Shown piece by piece: positions 1 through 5,045 of a DNA stretch of 11,652 bases. Position numbers and translations under genes: made by a program. Location: the NCBI GenBank assembly GCA_949745625.1, contig CATJZR010000106.1, forward strand, positions 1-11,652. Reading direction: 5' to 3'. The notes beneath the pieces were generated by a model. The model saw only the letters and a program-made list of their open reading frames with translations, made no database searches and had not been told where the DNA came from. The stretch is from an uncultured Eubacteriales bacterium (lineage in GTDB: Bacteria; Bacillota; Clostridia; Christensenellales; Borkfalkiaceae). Positions within the stretch are counted from its first letter, which is position 1; every line of letters starts with the position of its first letter.

Positions 1-2
1 GT

Positions 3-92
3 GCAATGGTAATCTCGCGGGGGCTGGGCAATTCGGAATTTCCGCTGCGCCTTTTCAACCGCCCCGAAATAGTGGTAATAGAAATAAATTAA
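3..92 (+). CDS. metallophosphoesterase, C-terminal end only
   Basis: This is the last 29 codons of a gene that begins before the window, ending in TAA at 90-92. The readable tail runs AMVISRGLGNSEFPLRLFN then RPEIVVIEIN. The order 'SRGLG-S---R-FNRPEIV' is the usual C-terminus of YkuE/calcineurin-like metallophosphoesterases, where the last strands close the double-metal beta-sandwich. The metal-binding motifs (D-H, GD, GNH, H, GHTH) lie upstream and cannot be seen, so neither substrate nor activity can be judged. The family hydrolyses phosphoesters, often at the membrane on UDP-diacylglucosamine-like or cell-envelope substrates, but that is family knowledge only. A strong terminator follows directly. 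The family call rests on 29 residues. Confidence 0.6.
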   Translation, partial: AMVISRGLGNSEFPLRLFNRPEIVVIEIN

Positions 93-117
93 AAAACTCG
101 GCTTAGCCGAGTTTTTT
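91..117 (+). terminator. intrinsic terminator after the metallophosphoesterase
   Basis: A perfect 12-bp inverted repeat (AAAAAACTCGGC / GCCGAGTTTTTT) with a TTA loop overlaps the stop codon of the upstream gene. The A tract on one side and the T tract on the other make it work on both strands, so it can also end anything transcribed through the minus-strand remnant at 124-264. Confidence 0.9.
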
Positions 118-123
118 AATTAT

Positions 124-264
124 TTATTCTTCCATATATTCCATAATGTCTTCAACATTACAGCATAGTATTTTGCATAGGTCATTAATTTTTGCAGTAC
201 TTAAACCGTTTCCTTTCCTTATTCTGTCAATGTAGTTGCAGAAAGAATGTTCGATTAAAAACAC
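124..264 (-). pseudogene. XRE/HTH_26-type regulator, 3' remnant
   Basis: Read on the minus strand, this ends at a TAA (complement of 124-126). Its last residues are YIDRIRKGNGLSTAKINDL then CKILCCNVEDIMEYMEE. This matches the second half of small Cro/CI-type DNA-binding domains (recognition helix, then 'vS...l.kIc..L.C.i.DImEy'), common in Bacillota plasmids and islands. The N-terminal helix and first half of the helix-turn-helix are missing. Upstream the frame stays open but has no ATG and runs into the terminator stem at 263-294. The only start is a GTG at 262-264, without a ribosome binding site and inside that stem. I read it as a decayed fragment, not a working regulator. Family assignment is fairly secure; the exact boundary of the remnant is arbitrary. 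Confidence 0.55.
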
Positions 265-294
265 AGCCCAAGCTTTTTTAAAAGCTCGGGCTGT
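263..294 (-). terminator. terminator of the queH-carbamoyltransferase operon
   Basis: The inverted repeat ACAGCCC-A-AGCTTTT / AAAAGCT-C-GGGCTGT has a TT loop and one mismatch. On the minus strand it is followed by TTTTTAA, which makes it a good intrinsic terminator about 70 bases past the stop of the carbamoyltransferase gene. On the plus strand the tail is TTCGTTTTG, which is weaker. Confidence 0.8.
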
Positions 295-362
295 TTCGTT
301 TTGACAAGTGATAAAATAAGTTTCAAGTATAGCTATTATGATACGTTGATTGAACGTAACAT

Positions 363-1301
363 TTATTTTATAAGCAGGGCGAGCACCGCTTTAAGCAGGT
401 GCAGCTTGTTTTCGCCCTGTTCGAGCACGGCGCTCAGCTTGCCGTCGATAACGTCGGCGGTTACCTCGACCCCGCGCGACGCGGGCAGGGGGTGCATAAA
501 CATTGCGTTGGGTTTTGCAAGGCTTAAAAGCTCGCCGTTTATCTGATAGGGCAGTAAAATTTTTCTGTCCTTTTCCGACGGCGCGGTGTGGTAATTGTAG
601 TTGTCGGTATATACGACGTCTGCATTTTTAACCGCATCGGCAGGGTTTTCGGTTATAAAAATTTTTCCGTACTGCTCCGCGCGGGTAAGGTGCTCGCGCT
701 TGACTGCAAATTCGGCTGGAGTGGAAACTGCAACCTCCATACCGCACTTAATCGCGCCCATGATGAGCGACACCGCGTTGTTTTCGCCCTTGCCGACGTA
801 AGCTATTTTCAGCCCTTCCAGCTTGCCCTTCTTTTCCCAGACGGTGTACAAATCGCAAAGGGTCTGCAAGGGGTTGTATTCCTCGTTTTCCGAGTTGATT
901 ATGGAAACGGGCGATACCGCGCAGAATTCCTCTAAATCGCTTTGGCTGATGTGTCTTGTCACAAGTGCGCCCACGCCGTAGCGCGAAACCACGTTTACTA
1001 TATCCTTAATATTTTCGCCTGCCTGCATATCGTTGCTGCTGTACGGCAGGTTTACGCACACGCCGCCAAGCTGACGTACGCCTATTTCAAGCGCGGAGCG
1101 CGTCCTCAGCGACGTATCGCCGAAAAGCAGCGCAACGGTGGTACCCTGCAAAATGCAGGTGCTTTCATGCGCGGCGAATTTCGCTTTCATCGCCTTTGTT
1201 GCGTACAAAATTTCAAAAATTTCTTCCGTGGAATATTCGGCAAGCTTGGTTAAATGCTTGCGGTCTATTCCGTAGGAAGGGGAGTATCTGTTAACATCCA
1301 T
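363..1301 (-). CDS. aberrant ornithine carbamoyltransferase-family protein
   Basis: The 312-residue protein has the aspartate/ornithine carbamoyltransferase fold. The carbamoyl-phosphate loop is SLRTR (64-68, usually STRTR), followed by 'ALEIGVRQLGG' and MQAGE (92-96). The interdomain segment reads NPLQTLCDL (143-151), where OTC has HPTQ-L-D. The ornithine loop, normally D-W-SMG, is TDNYNYHTAPSEKD (232-245), and the catalytic HCLP is HPLP (270-273), as in aspartate carbamoyltransferase. So the carbamoyl-phosphate side is mostly kept, but the residues that bind the amino group and alpha-carboxylate of ornithine are not. The substrate may differ, or activity may be lost; ArgF is not a safe name. 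The ATG is preceded by GAGG at good spacing (AACGAGGTATTTT). It sits 18 bases after queH, in one operon, with no arginine gene visible. Family is near certain, substrate unknown. Confidence 0.8.
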   Translation of the reverse strand: MDVNRYSPSYGIDRKHLTKLAEYSTEEIFEILYATKAMKAKFAAHESTCILQGTTVALLFGDTSLRTRSALEIGVRQLGGVCVNLPYSSNDMQAGENIKDIVNVVSRYGVGALVTRHISQSDLEEFCAVSPVSIINSENEEYNPLQTLCDLYTVWEKKGKLEGLKIAYVGKGENNAVSLIMGAIKCGMEVAVSTPAEFAVKREHLTRAEQYGKIFITENPADAVKNADVVYTDNYNYHTAPSEKDRKILLPYQINGELLSLAKPNAMFMHPLPASRGVEVTADVIDGKLSAVLEQGENKLHLLKAVLALLIK

Positions 1302-1319
1302 AAAATACCTCGTTTAATT

Positions 1320-1913
1320 TTAGTTGCTGCGTTTGCTGAATTCGCAGCCGCAATAGCTCTGGCGGTAAAGCCCGTATTGTTCCGAAAGCCGCAGGCTGCG
1401 CAGATAGCCGCCGCGCTTTTTAAAATCCGAATACAGCCAATGCACGGATTTGCCGACGGAAAGCTGTTCGCCTATGCGGTTGATAAGCGCGGCGTTTTTC
1501 AAAGGGCTTATAGTAAGCGTTGTTCCGAAGTAGTCGCAGCCCAGCTTTTCCGCGGCTTCGGCTGTCTTGGCAAGTCTTAGTGCAAAGCACGCTTCGCAGC
1601 GCTTTCCGCCTTCTTTTTCGCTTTCCAGTCCGCGTACCGCCGAATAGTATTCCGCAGGGTCGTGCCCGCAGTCGGCTATTTTCGCCCAGCCCGTTTCGTT
1701 TATCAGCCGTAAAAGCTCCGCCTTGCGCTTTAAATATTCGCCGTCTCCGATATTCGGGTTATAGAAAAAAACGGTAATATCGAAAAACTCTTTCAGTCTT
1801 TCAAGGCATGCGGACGAGCAAGGCGCGCAGCAGCAGTGCAGCAGCAGCGAAGGCTTTGAGTCAAGCGCGCTTATCTGATTTTCCATCAGCAGGTTGTAAT
1901 TTTTTGCGTTCAC
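1320..1913 (-). CDS. queH: epoxyqueuosine reductase QueH
   Basis: QueH reduces epoxyqueuosine to queuosine in tRNA, the last step of Q synthesis, and is unrelated to the cobalamin enzyme QueG. All the family's conserved pieces are present in this 197-residue protein: LLLHCCCAPCSS near the start (Cys27, 28, 29, 32), GGKRCEACFALRL (Cys106, 109), FGTTLTISPLKN (129-140), DFKKRGGYLRSLRLSEQYGLYRQ, and YCGCEFS (Cys188, 190). The cysteines ligate an iron-sulfur cluster and a second metal site in the family. The longest start is GTG at 1911-1913 and an ATG lies at codon 10 (1884-1886). Neither has a clear Shine-Dalgarno sequence, so the true N-terminus is uncertain; the ATG gives 188 residues. It is first in an operon with the carbamoyltransferase-like gene and divergent from the ABC ATPase. 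Confidence 0.93.
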   Translation of the reverse strand: MNAKNYNLLMENQISALDSKPSLLLHCCCAPCSSACLERLKEFFDITVFFYNPNIGDGEYLKRKAELLRLINETGWAKIADCGHDPAEYYSAVRGLESEKEGGKRCEACFALRLAKTAEAAEKLGCDYFGTTLTISPLKNAALINRIGEQLSVGKSVHWLYSDFKKRGGYLRSLRLSEQYGLYRQSYCGCEFSKRSN

Positions 1914-1978
1914 GGATAAAGTTTAACACTTTTATAAAAAAAATACAATAATTTTTGCCGAATTTAGCCCCGTTAATG

Positions 1979-2007
1979 TTGGAATTAGTTTAAAAACGTG
2001 CTATAAT
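1979..2007 (+). promoter_or_regulatory. promoter of the ABC ATPase gene
   Basis: The -35 box TTGGAA (1979-1984) and a perfect -10 TATAAT (2002-2007) are 17 bases apart. A strong ribosome binding site, AAGGAG (2017-2022), lies 5 bases before the ATG at 2028. The gap 1914-2027 also has to hold the minus-strand queH promoter; a TATAAA-like -10 (complement of 1931-1936) is present there, but I see no convincing -35 for it. Confidence 0.75.
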
Positions 2008-2027
2008 AACCGTAATAAGGAGTTTAT

Positions 2028-3236
2028 ATGTCAAGTTTGAAGCTTAACGGTGTAAATAAAATATATCCGTCGGGAACGCTTGCGCTCTACGACGCAAACC
2101 TTGAAACGGCGGACAGAGAATTTGTCGTTATCGTGGGAGCGGAGGAAAGCGGCAAGTCGACTCTGCTCCGCGTTATAGCGGGTCTGGAGGACGTATCCGA
2201 GGGCGAAATTTTTATAGACGGCAACGACGTGACCGAGGTCGAGCCCAAGGACAGGGATATTGCAATTGTTTTCAGAAACGACACGCTCTATCCCGCGCTC
2301 AACGTATTCGACAATATGGCGTTCGGACTTAAAATAAGAAAGGCTTCGCCGGTGCTTATCGAACAGCGCGTCAAGGCAGCGGCAAATGTTTTGGGACTTA
2401 CCGACATACTCTATCGCAAGCCGAAAACGCTTACCTCGGCTCAGCGCCAGCGCGTTGCGTTGGGCAGGGCGATGGTGAGAGAACCCAAGCTTTACCTTTT
2501 GGACGAGCCTTTGGCTGGACTTGACGGCAACTTAAAGGCGGAGCTTTTAAACGTAATCGTCAATCTTCAGGCGAGAATGGAGGGCACCTTTATTTATGCC
2601 ACAAAAAATTTAAGCGAGGCGTTGACGATAGGCACGCGTATAATCGTTATGAAGCACGGAACTATTCAGCAGATAGACACGCCCGCCAATCTATACGACT
2701 ATCCCGTGAACGCGTACGTCGCGTTCTATATAGGCGCGCCGACGATAAACTTCGTCAACAACGCGCGTATAATTAAAGAGGACGGGGAAGTATTCGCCTG
2801 CGACGGAGAACTGAAAATAAAGCTTGCGGATAATATTTTAACCCGCTTCGAAAAATTTGAAGAGTATATCGATACCGACAAGCGTGTAATACTGGGTATC
2901 CGTCCCGAGGACGCGGCGGCGGTTAACGGAAGCGGCGCGCGCGTAACGAAAGTAGAACATGACGGCGCGGACTGCTACGCCGAATGTGAGTATTGCGGGC
3001 ATACGCTCGTTGTAAAGACAGACGGCGGACGCACCGCGGGAGACTGCGCGGTGACTGTAGACGAAACGCGTCTGTATATTTTCGACGCTCAAACGCGGCT
3101 TACGCTGCTTGCACGCGACGGCGGCTATTATGAAACGGGCTTTGCCGACGCAAACTCGACGCCGCTTACCTTTGCGGAAGAGGAAGAGCTGGTTAAAACC
3201 TTTAAGTCCAAAAAGGCAGAGAAAAAGAAAAAGTAA
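2028..3236 (+). CDS. MalK/UgpC-type ABC ATPase with degenerate catalytic motifs
   Basis: The 402-residue protein has the layout of sugar-importer ATPases: nucleotide-binding domain (1-235), then a C-terminal OB/TOBE regulatory domain (about 240-350, with 'ILGIRPED'), then a lysine-rich tail. The A-loop Tyr13, Walker A (GAEESGKST, 37-45), Walker B (LYLLDE, 155-160, Glu160 kept) and D-loop (LAGLD) are intact. The Q-loop is VFRN instead of VFQ (Arg83), the signature is LTSAQ (135-139) instead of LSGGQ, and the switch histidine is lysine (Lys193, 'YATKN' for 'YVTHD'). Loss of Q-loop, signature glycines and H-loop together predicts ATP binding with poor or no hydrolysis. No sugar permease or binding protein is adjacent. 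It may be a regulator or a partner of a catalytically competent paralogue; that is inference. The frame is otherwise intact. Confidence 0.88.
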   Translation: MSSLKLNGVNKIYPSGTLALYDANLETADREFVVIVGAEESGKSTLLRVIAGLEDVSEGEIFIDGNDVTEVEPKDRDIAIVFRNDTLYPALNVFDNMAFGLKIRKASPVLIEQRVKAAANVLGLTDILYRKPKTLTSAQRQRVALGRAMVREPKLYLLDEPLAGLDGNLKAELLNVIVNLQARMEGTFIYATKNLSEALTIGTRIIVMKHGTIQQIDTPANLYDYPVNAYVAFYIGAPTINFVNNARIIKEDGEVFACDGELKIKLADNILTRFEKFEEYIDTDKRVILGIRPEDAAAVNGSGARVTKVEHDGADCYAECEYCGHTLVVKTDGGRTAGDCAVTVDETRLYIFDAQTRLTLLARDGGYYETGFADANSTPLTFAEEEELVKTFKSKKAEKKKK

Positions 3237-3240
3237 CGAT

Positions 3241-3263
3241 GACCCCCGCAAAGGGGGTCGTTT
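3241..3263 (+). terminator. stem-loop after the ABC ATPase gene, weak terminator
   Basis: A 7-bp GC-rich stem (GACCCCC / GGGGGTC) with a GCAAA loop is followed by only GTTTAAAT. The short T tract suggests partial termination, allowing some transcript to continue into the transporter gene 34 bases downstream, which has no clear promoter of its own. Confidence 0.6.
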
Positions 3264-3296
3264 AAATAAGCGTAATTTTGTAAATAATAAAGTATT

Positions 3297-4157
3297 ATGT
3301 GGTCAATCGTATTAGACGCGTTTTTGGATACGCTCAGGGTTTTTCCGTTTCTGCTGGTCATATATATTCTCATAGAATTTTTAGAGCATCGGACTTCGTT
3401 TTCTCAAAAACCCCGAATTTTACAGGGCAATCTCGCGCCCCTTATCGGCTCGGCAACGGGACTTATTCCGCAGTGCGGCTTTTCCGTTATGGCGGCAAAG
3501 CTGTACGACAGGGGGCTTATCCGCACCGGTACGCTGCTTGCCGTATTGCTTGCAACCAGCGACGAGGCGTTTATAATTTTGCTGTCTGACGGAACCAGGG
3601 CGCAGGCGATAATGCCGCTTGTTCTCGTCAAGCTGATAGTGGGTATAGGCGTGGGCTATCTCGTAAACTTTCTGTACACCGCAGAAAAGCTTACGGGCGA
3701 GTGTGCCGAAGAGATACACGCTTATTCCTGCGGCAGAGAGCACGAGGGTAAAAGCGACGTAAGGGTTTACCTTGTAAATCCGCTTCTGCACTCGTTACAG
3801 ATAGGCTTTTATCTGTTGGTGGTTAACCTAGTTTTTGCATTTGTAATCGACGCGGTCGGCGAGGAAAAAATAGCCGAATCCATGATAGGCGGAACTTACT
3901 TCCAGCCATTTATAACGGCGATTATAGGGCTTATCCCGAACTGCGCGTCCAGCGCGGTTATAACTGCGACTTACATTAACGGCGGAATAACTTTCGGAAG
4001 TTGCGCCGCGGGACTTTGCGCCAACGCGGGGCTGGGACTTGTAATTCTTTTCAAAAACACAAAAAAAATAAAGCGGAATATTGTTTTCGCGCTGACGCTG
4101 TATTTAATATCGGTTGCCGTCGGCATAGTCGTTAACTGTATTTGGTTGCTGTTTTAA
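3297..4157 (+). CDS. putative 10-TM heavy-metal exporter (ArsP_2 / putative manganese transporter family)
   Basis: This 286-residue polytopic membrane protein has hydrophobic segments at about 13-29, 45-68, 78-97, 105-127, 164-186, 203-228, 234-252 and 261-285. It carries the family's twin motif: GLIPQCGFSVMAAKLY (55-70) in the first half and GLIPNCASSAVITATYINGG (211-230) in the second, which looks like an internal duplication. Other family marks are LATSDEA (85-91) and 'GSCAAGLCANAGLGLVILFK'. A central soluble loop holds His141, Cys145 and His149, possible metal ligands. The family is named for heavy-metal or manganese export, but the substrate is mostly predicted, not shown. The ATG fits family N-termini, although the ribosome binding site is weak. 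It may be co-transcribed with the ATPase upstream by read-through; a functional link is not established. Confidence 0.82.
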   Translation: MWSIVLDAFLDTLRVFPFLLVIYILIEFLEHRTSFSQKPRILQGNLAPLIGSATGLIPQCGFSVMAAKLYDRGLIRTGTLLAVLLATSDEAFIILLSDGTRAQAIMPLVLVKLIVGIGVGYLVNFLYTAEKLTGECAEEIHAYSCGREHEGKSDVRVYLVNPLLHSLQIGFYLLVVNLVFAFVIDAVGEEKIAESMIGGTYFQPFITAIIGLIPNCASSAVITATYINGGITFGSCAAGLCANAGLGLVILFKNTKKIKRNIVFALTLYLISVAVGIVVNCIWLLF

Positions 4158-4185
4158 AAATTGCATTTTTTCGGCGTTAAAAAAG

Positions 4186-4214
4186 TTGACTTAATTTTCC
4201 GCATTTGGTAGAAT
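4186..4214 (+). promoter_or_regulatory. promoter of rpsU
   Basis: The -35 box TTGACT (4186-4191) and -10 box TAGAAT (4209-4214) are separated by 17 bases, each one base from consensus. Start of transcription is expected near 4221, giving a leader of about 40 bases that contains the strong AAGGAGGG ribosome binding site (4245-4252). Confidence 0.8.
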
Positions 4215-4261
4215 TAAGAAGCTTTAATATTAACTGCGTAGGCGAAGGAGGGTAGAGAGGT

Positions 4262-4438
4262 ATGTCAACTATAAGAGTAGGCGATAACGAGTCGGTTGAA
4301 AGCGCACTGCGCCGTTTCAAGAGAAAATGCTCGCGCGACGGTATAATCGGCGATTTGCGTAAAAAAGAATTTTACGAATCTCCTTCCGTAAAAAGACGCA
4401 AAAAGACGGAAGCGGCAAGAAAAAGAAATAAAAACTGA
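4262..4438 (+). CDS. rpsU: 30S ribosomal protein S21
   Basis: A short gene of 58 codons ends in TGA. It starts MSTIRVGDNESVESALRRFK and continues RKCSRDGIIGDLRKKEFYES and PSVKRRKKTEAARKRNKN. This is bS21: an N-terminal 'i.V..nEs.e.ALrRFkr..', the 'G.i.elrkke.YekPs..rk.k' core, and a basic tail. S21 joins the 30S subunit near the anti-Shine-Dalgarno end of 16S rRNA and supports initiation. AAGGAGGG lies about 10 bases before the ATG. The gene is a self-contained unit with its own promoter and a strong terminator, so it is expressed alone; many Clostridia have yqeY next, which is absent here. Confidence 0.96.
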   Translation: MSTIRVGDNESVESALRRFKRKCSRDGIIGDLRKKEFYESPSVKRRKKTEAARKRNKN

Positions 4439-4442
4439 TTGA

Positions 4443-4479
4443 AAAAGGTCTGTTCGGCAAAACGCCGAACGGACCTTTT
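4443..4479 (+). terminator. terminator of rpsU
   Basis: The long hairpin AAAAGGTC-T-GTTCGGC / GCCGAAC-G-GACCTTTT has an AAAAC loop and a single T-G wobble. It starts 5 bases after the rpsU stop codon. The arms carry A and T tracts, so it may also stop antisense transcription. Confidence 0.92.
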
Positions 4480-4529
4480 ACGTTAAACAATATGTCGTAT
4501 TATGTAATTAATTGTTGGAAGGTCGACTT

Positions 4530-4907
4530 ATGGAAGATATAAAAAATCTGGCTCATGCCGCAAAACAAAGGCTTAAAAACAATTTCTGGGAAGACTGCAA
4601 AAAGAATTTCGACGCGGGTGCCGTTCAGGCAAAGGCGCTGGGGCTTAACGAGGTCAAGGTTAAGTCAACCCTTAAAACGCGCGTTAAAAGCGAAATAAAG
4701 GGCGAAAAGCAAGATGCGTTCTATCTCAGGGTCAAGGCGCTTTTGGACGCCGAGGGCGAGGTTTCGGACGCAATCGGCAGGCTTACCGACAGGGAATATT
4801 ACGAAACCCTGTCCTATGAGGAAAAGCAGCGTTACACGCTCGCGCTTTCGACGAAGTATTTAAGGGCGCTTGAAAAATACCGCAAAGAAAAAGAACTGGG
4901 AATTTAA
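4530..4907 (+). CDS. hypothetical charged helical protein, 125 aa
   Basis: I do not recognise a named family. The ATG at 4530 is chosen because GGAAGG (4517-4522) lies 7 bases upstream; a TTG at 4512 in the same frame has no such site. The protein is cytosolic, with no signal or membrane segment, and is rich in Lys and Glu, with long predicted helices throughout. The N-terminal part contains 'LKNNFWEDCKKNF' and 'GLNEVKVKSTLKTRVKSEI'. The C-terminal part contains FYLRVKALLDAEGEV (65-79), IGRLTDREYYETLSYEEKQR (82-101) and a heptad-like tail. The crisp 'GRLTDREYYETLSYEEKQRY' stretch looks conserved, more like a real family than a chance frame. It sits between the rpsU terminator and the next strong promoter, so it is transcribed alone; a TATTAT (4498-4503) could be its -10. 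Confidence 0.75.
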   Translation: MEDIKNLAHAAKQRLKNNFWEDCKKNFDAGAVQAKALGLNEVKVKSTLKTRVKSEIKGEKQDAFYLRVKALLDAEGEVSDAIGRLTDREYYETLSYEEKQRYTLALSTKYLRALEKYRKEKELGI

Positions 4908-4910
4908 TGC

Positions 4911-4940
4911 TTGACTTATGCGAGAGCGTTCTGCTATAAT
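4911..4940 (+). promoter_or_regulatory. strong promoter upstream of the MATE leader
   Basis: The -35 box TTGACT (4911-4916) and a perfect -10 TATAAT (4935-4940) are 18 bases apart. Transcription should begin near 4947, about 100 bases before the MATE start codon, leaving a leader that ends in its own terminator. Confidence 0.82.
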
Positions 4941-4946
4941 GTAAGC

Positions 4947-5033
4947 GTTCATCGGAGGGTGGATAACGCAAAAAGTTATTGAAGCCGGATAAGATGGCGG
5001 GTGGAATTCCCGTTTTCTTGTCCGTCTTTTTTT
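4947..5033 (+). ncRNA. leader RNA with terminator: candidate attenuator, riboswitch or small RNA
   Basis: The segment between the predicted transcription start and an intrinsic terminator is about 87 nt and precedes the MATE start codon by 12 bases. Visible structure: GATAAC (4962-4967) can pair with GTTATT (4975-4980) around a GCAAAAA loop, and that same second arm can instead pair with GATAA (4988-4992), which is the base of the terminator stem. This gives a small three-way choice of the kind used in attenuation, although the competing stems are short. A GGAGGG (4954-4959) is present without a well-placed start codon; a GTG at 4959-4961 would give only seven codons. I could not match it to preQ1, guanidine, c-di-GMP, TPP, SAM or other common aptamers. 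The promoter and terminator are solid, the regulatory role is inferred. Confidence 0.5.
4987..5033 (+). terminator. intrinsic terminator inside the MATE leader
   Basis: The stem GGATAAGA-T-GG-CGGG pairs with CCCG-TT-T-TCTTGTCC (4987-5001 with 5009-5023; wobbles plus one T-T mismatch) around the loop TGGAATT. It is followed by GTC and seven T. It lies downstream of a strong promoter and just before a start codon, so it should cut most transcripts unless it is overridden. Confidence 0.82.
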
Positions 5034-5045
5034 ATAAGTCAAGAT

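Noticed and set aside
588..1253. Open frames on the plus strand opposite the carbamoyltransferase gene
   Set aside because: They are antisense shadows with no family resemblance and no ribosome binding sites; the minus-strand gene is clearly the coding one.
4156..4171. A terminator after the exporter gene
   Set aside because: The only inverted repeat is an A/T-only hexamer with a TGC loop. It has no GC stem and is not convincing.
4947..5033. Known riboswitch before the MATE gene (preQ1, guanidine, c-di-GMP, others)
   Set aside because: ACGCAAA and a GCCGG-TAA string faintly recall the c-di-GMP-I aptamer, but the GCAAACC tetraloop-receptor parts and overall fold are missing. No other class fits.
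5001..5045. GTG at 5001 as the start of the MATE gene
   Set aside because: It lies within the terminator hairpin, has no ribosome binding site, and adds 15 residues not typical of the family. The ATG at 5046 gives the normal N-terminus.
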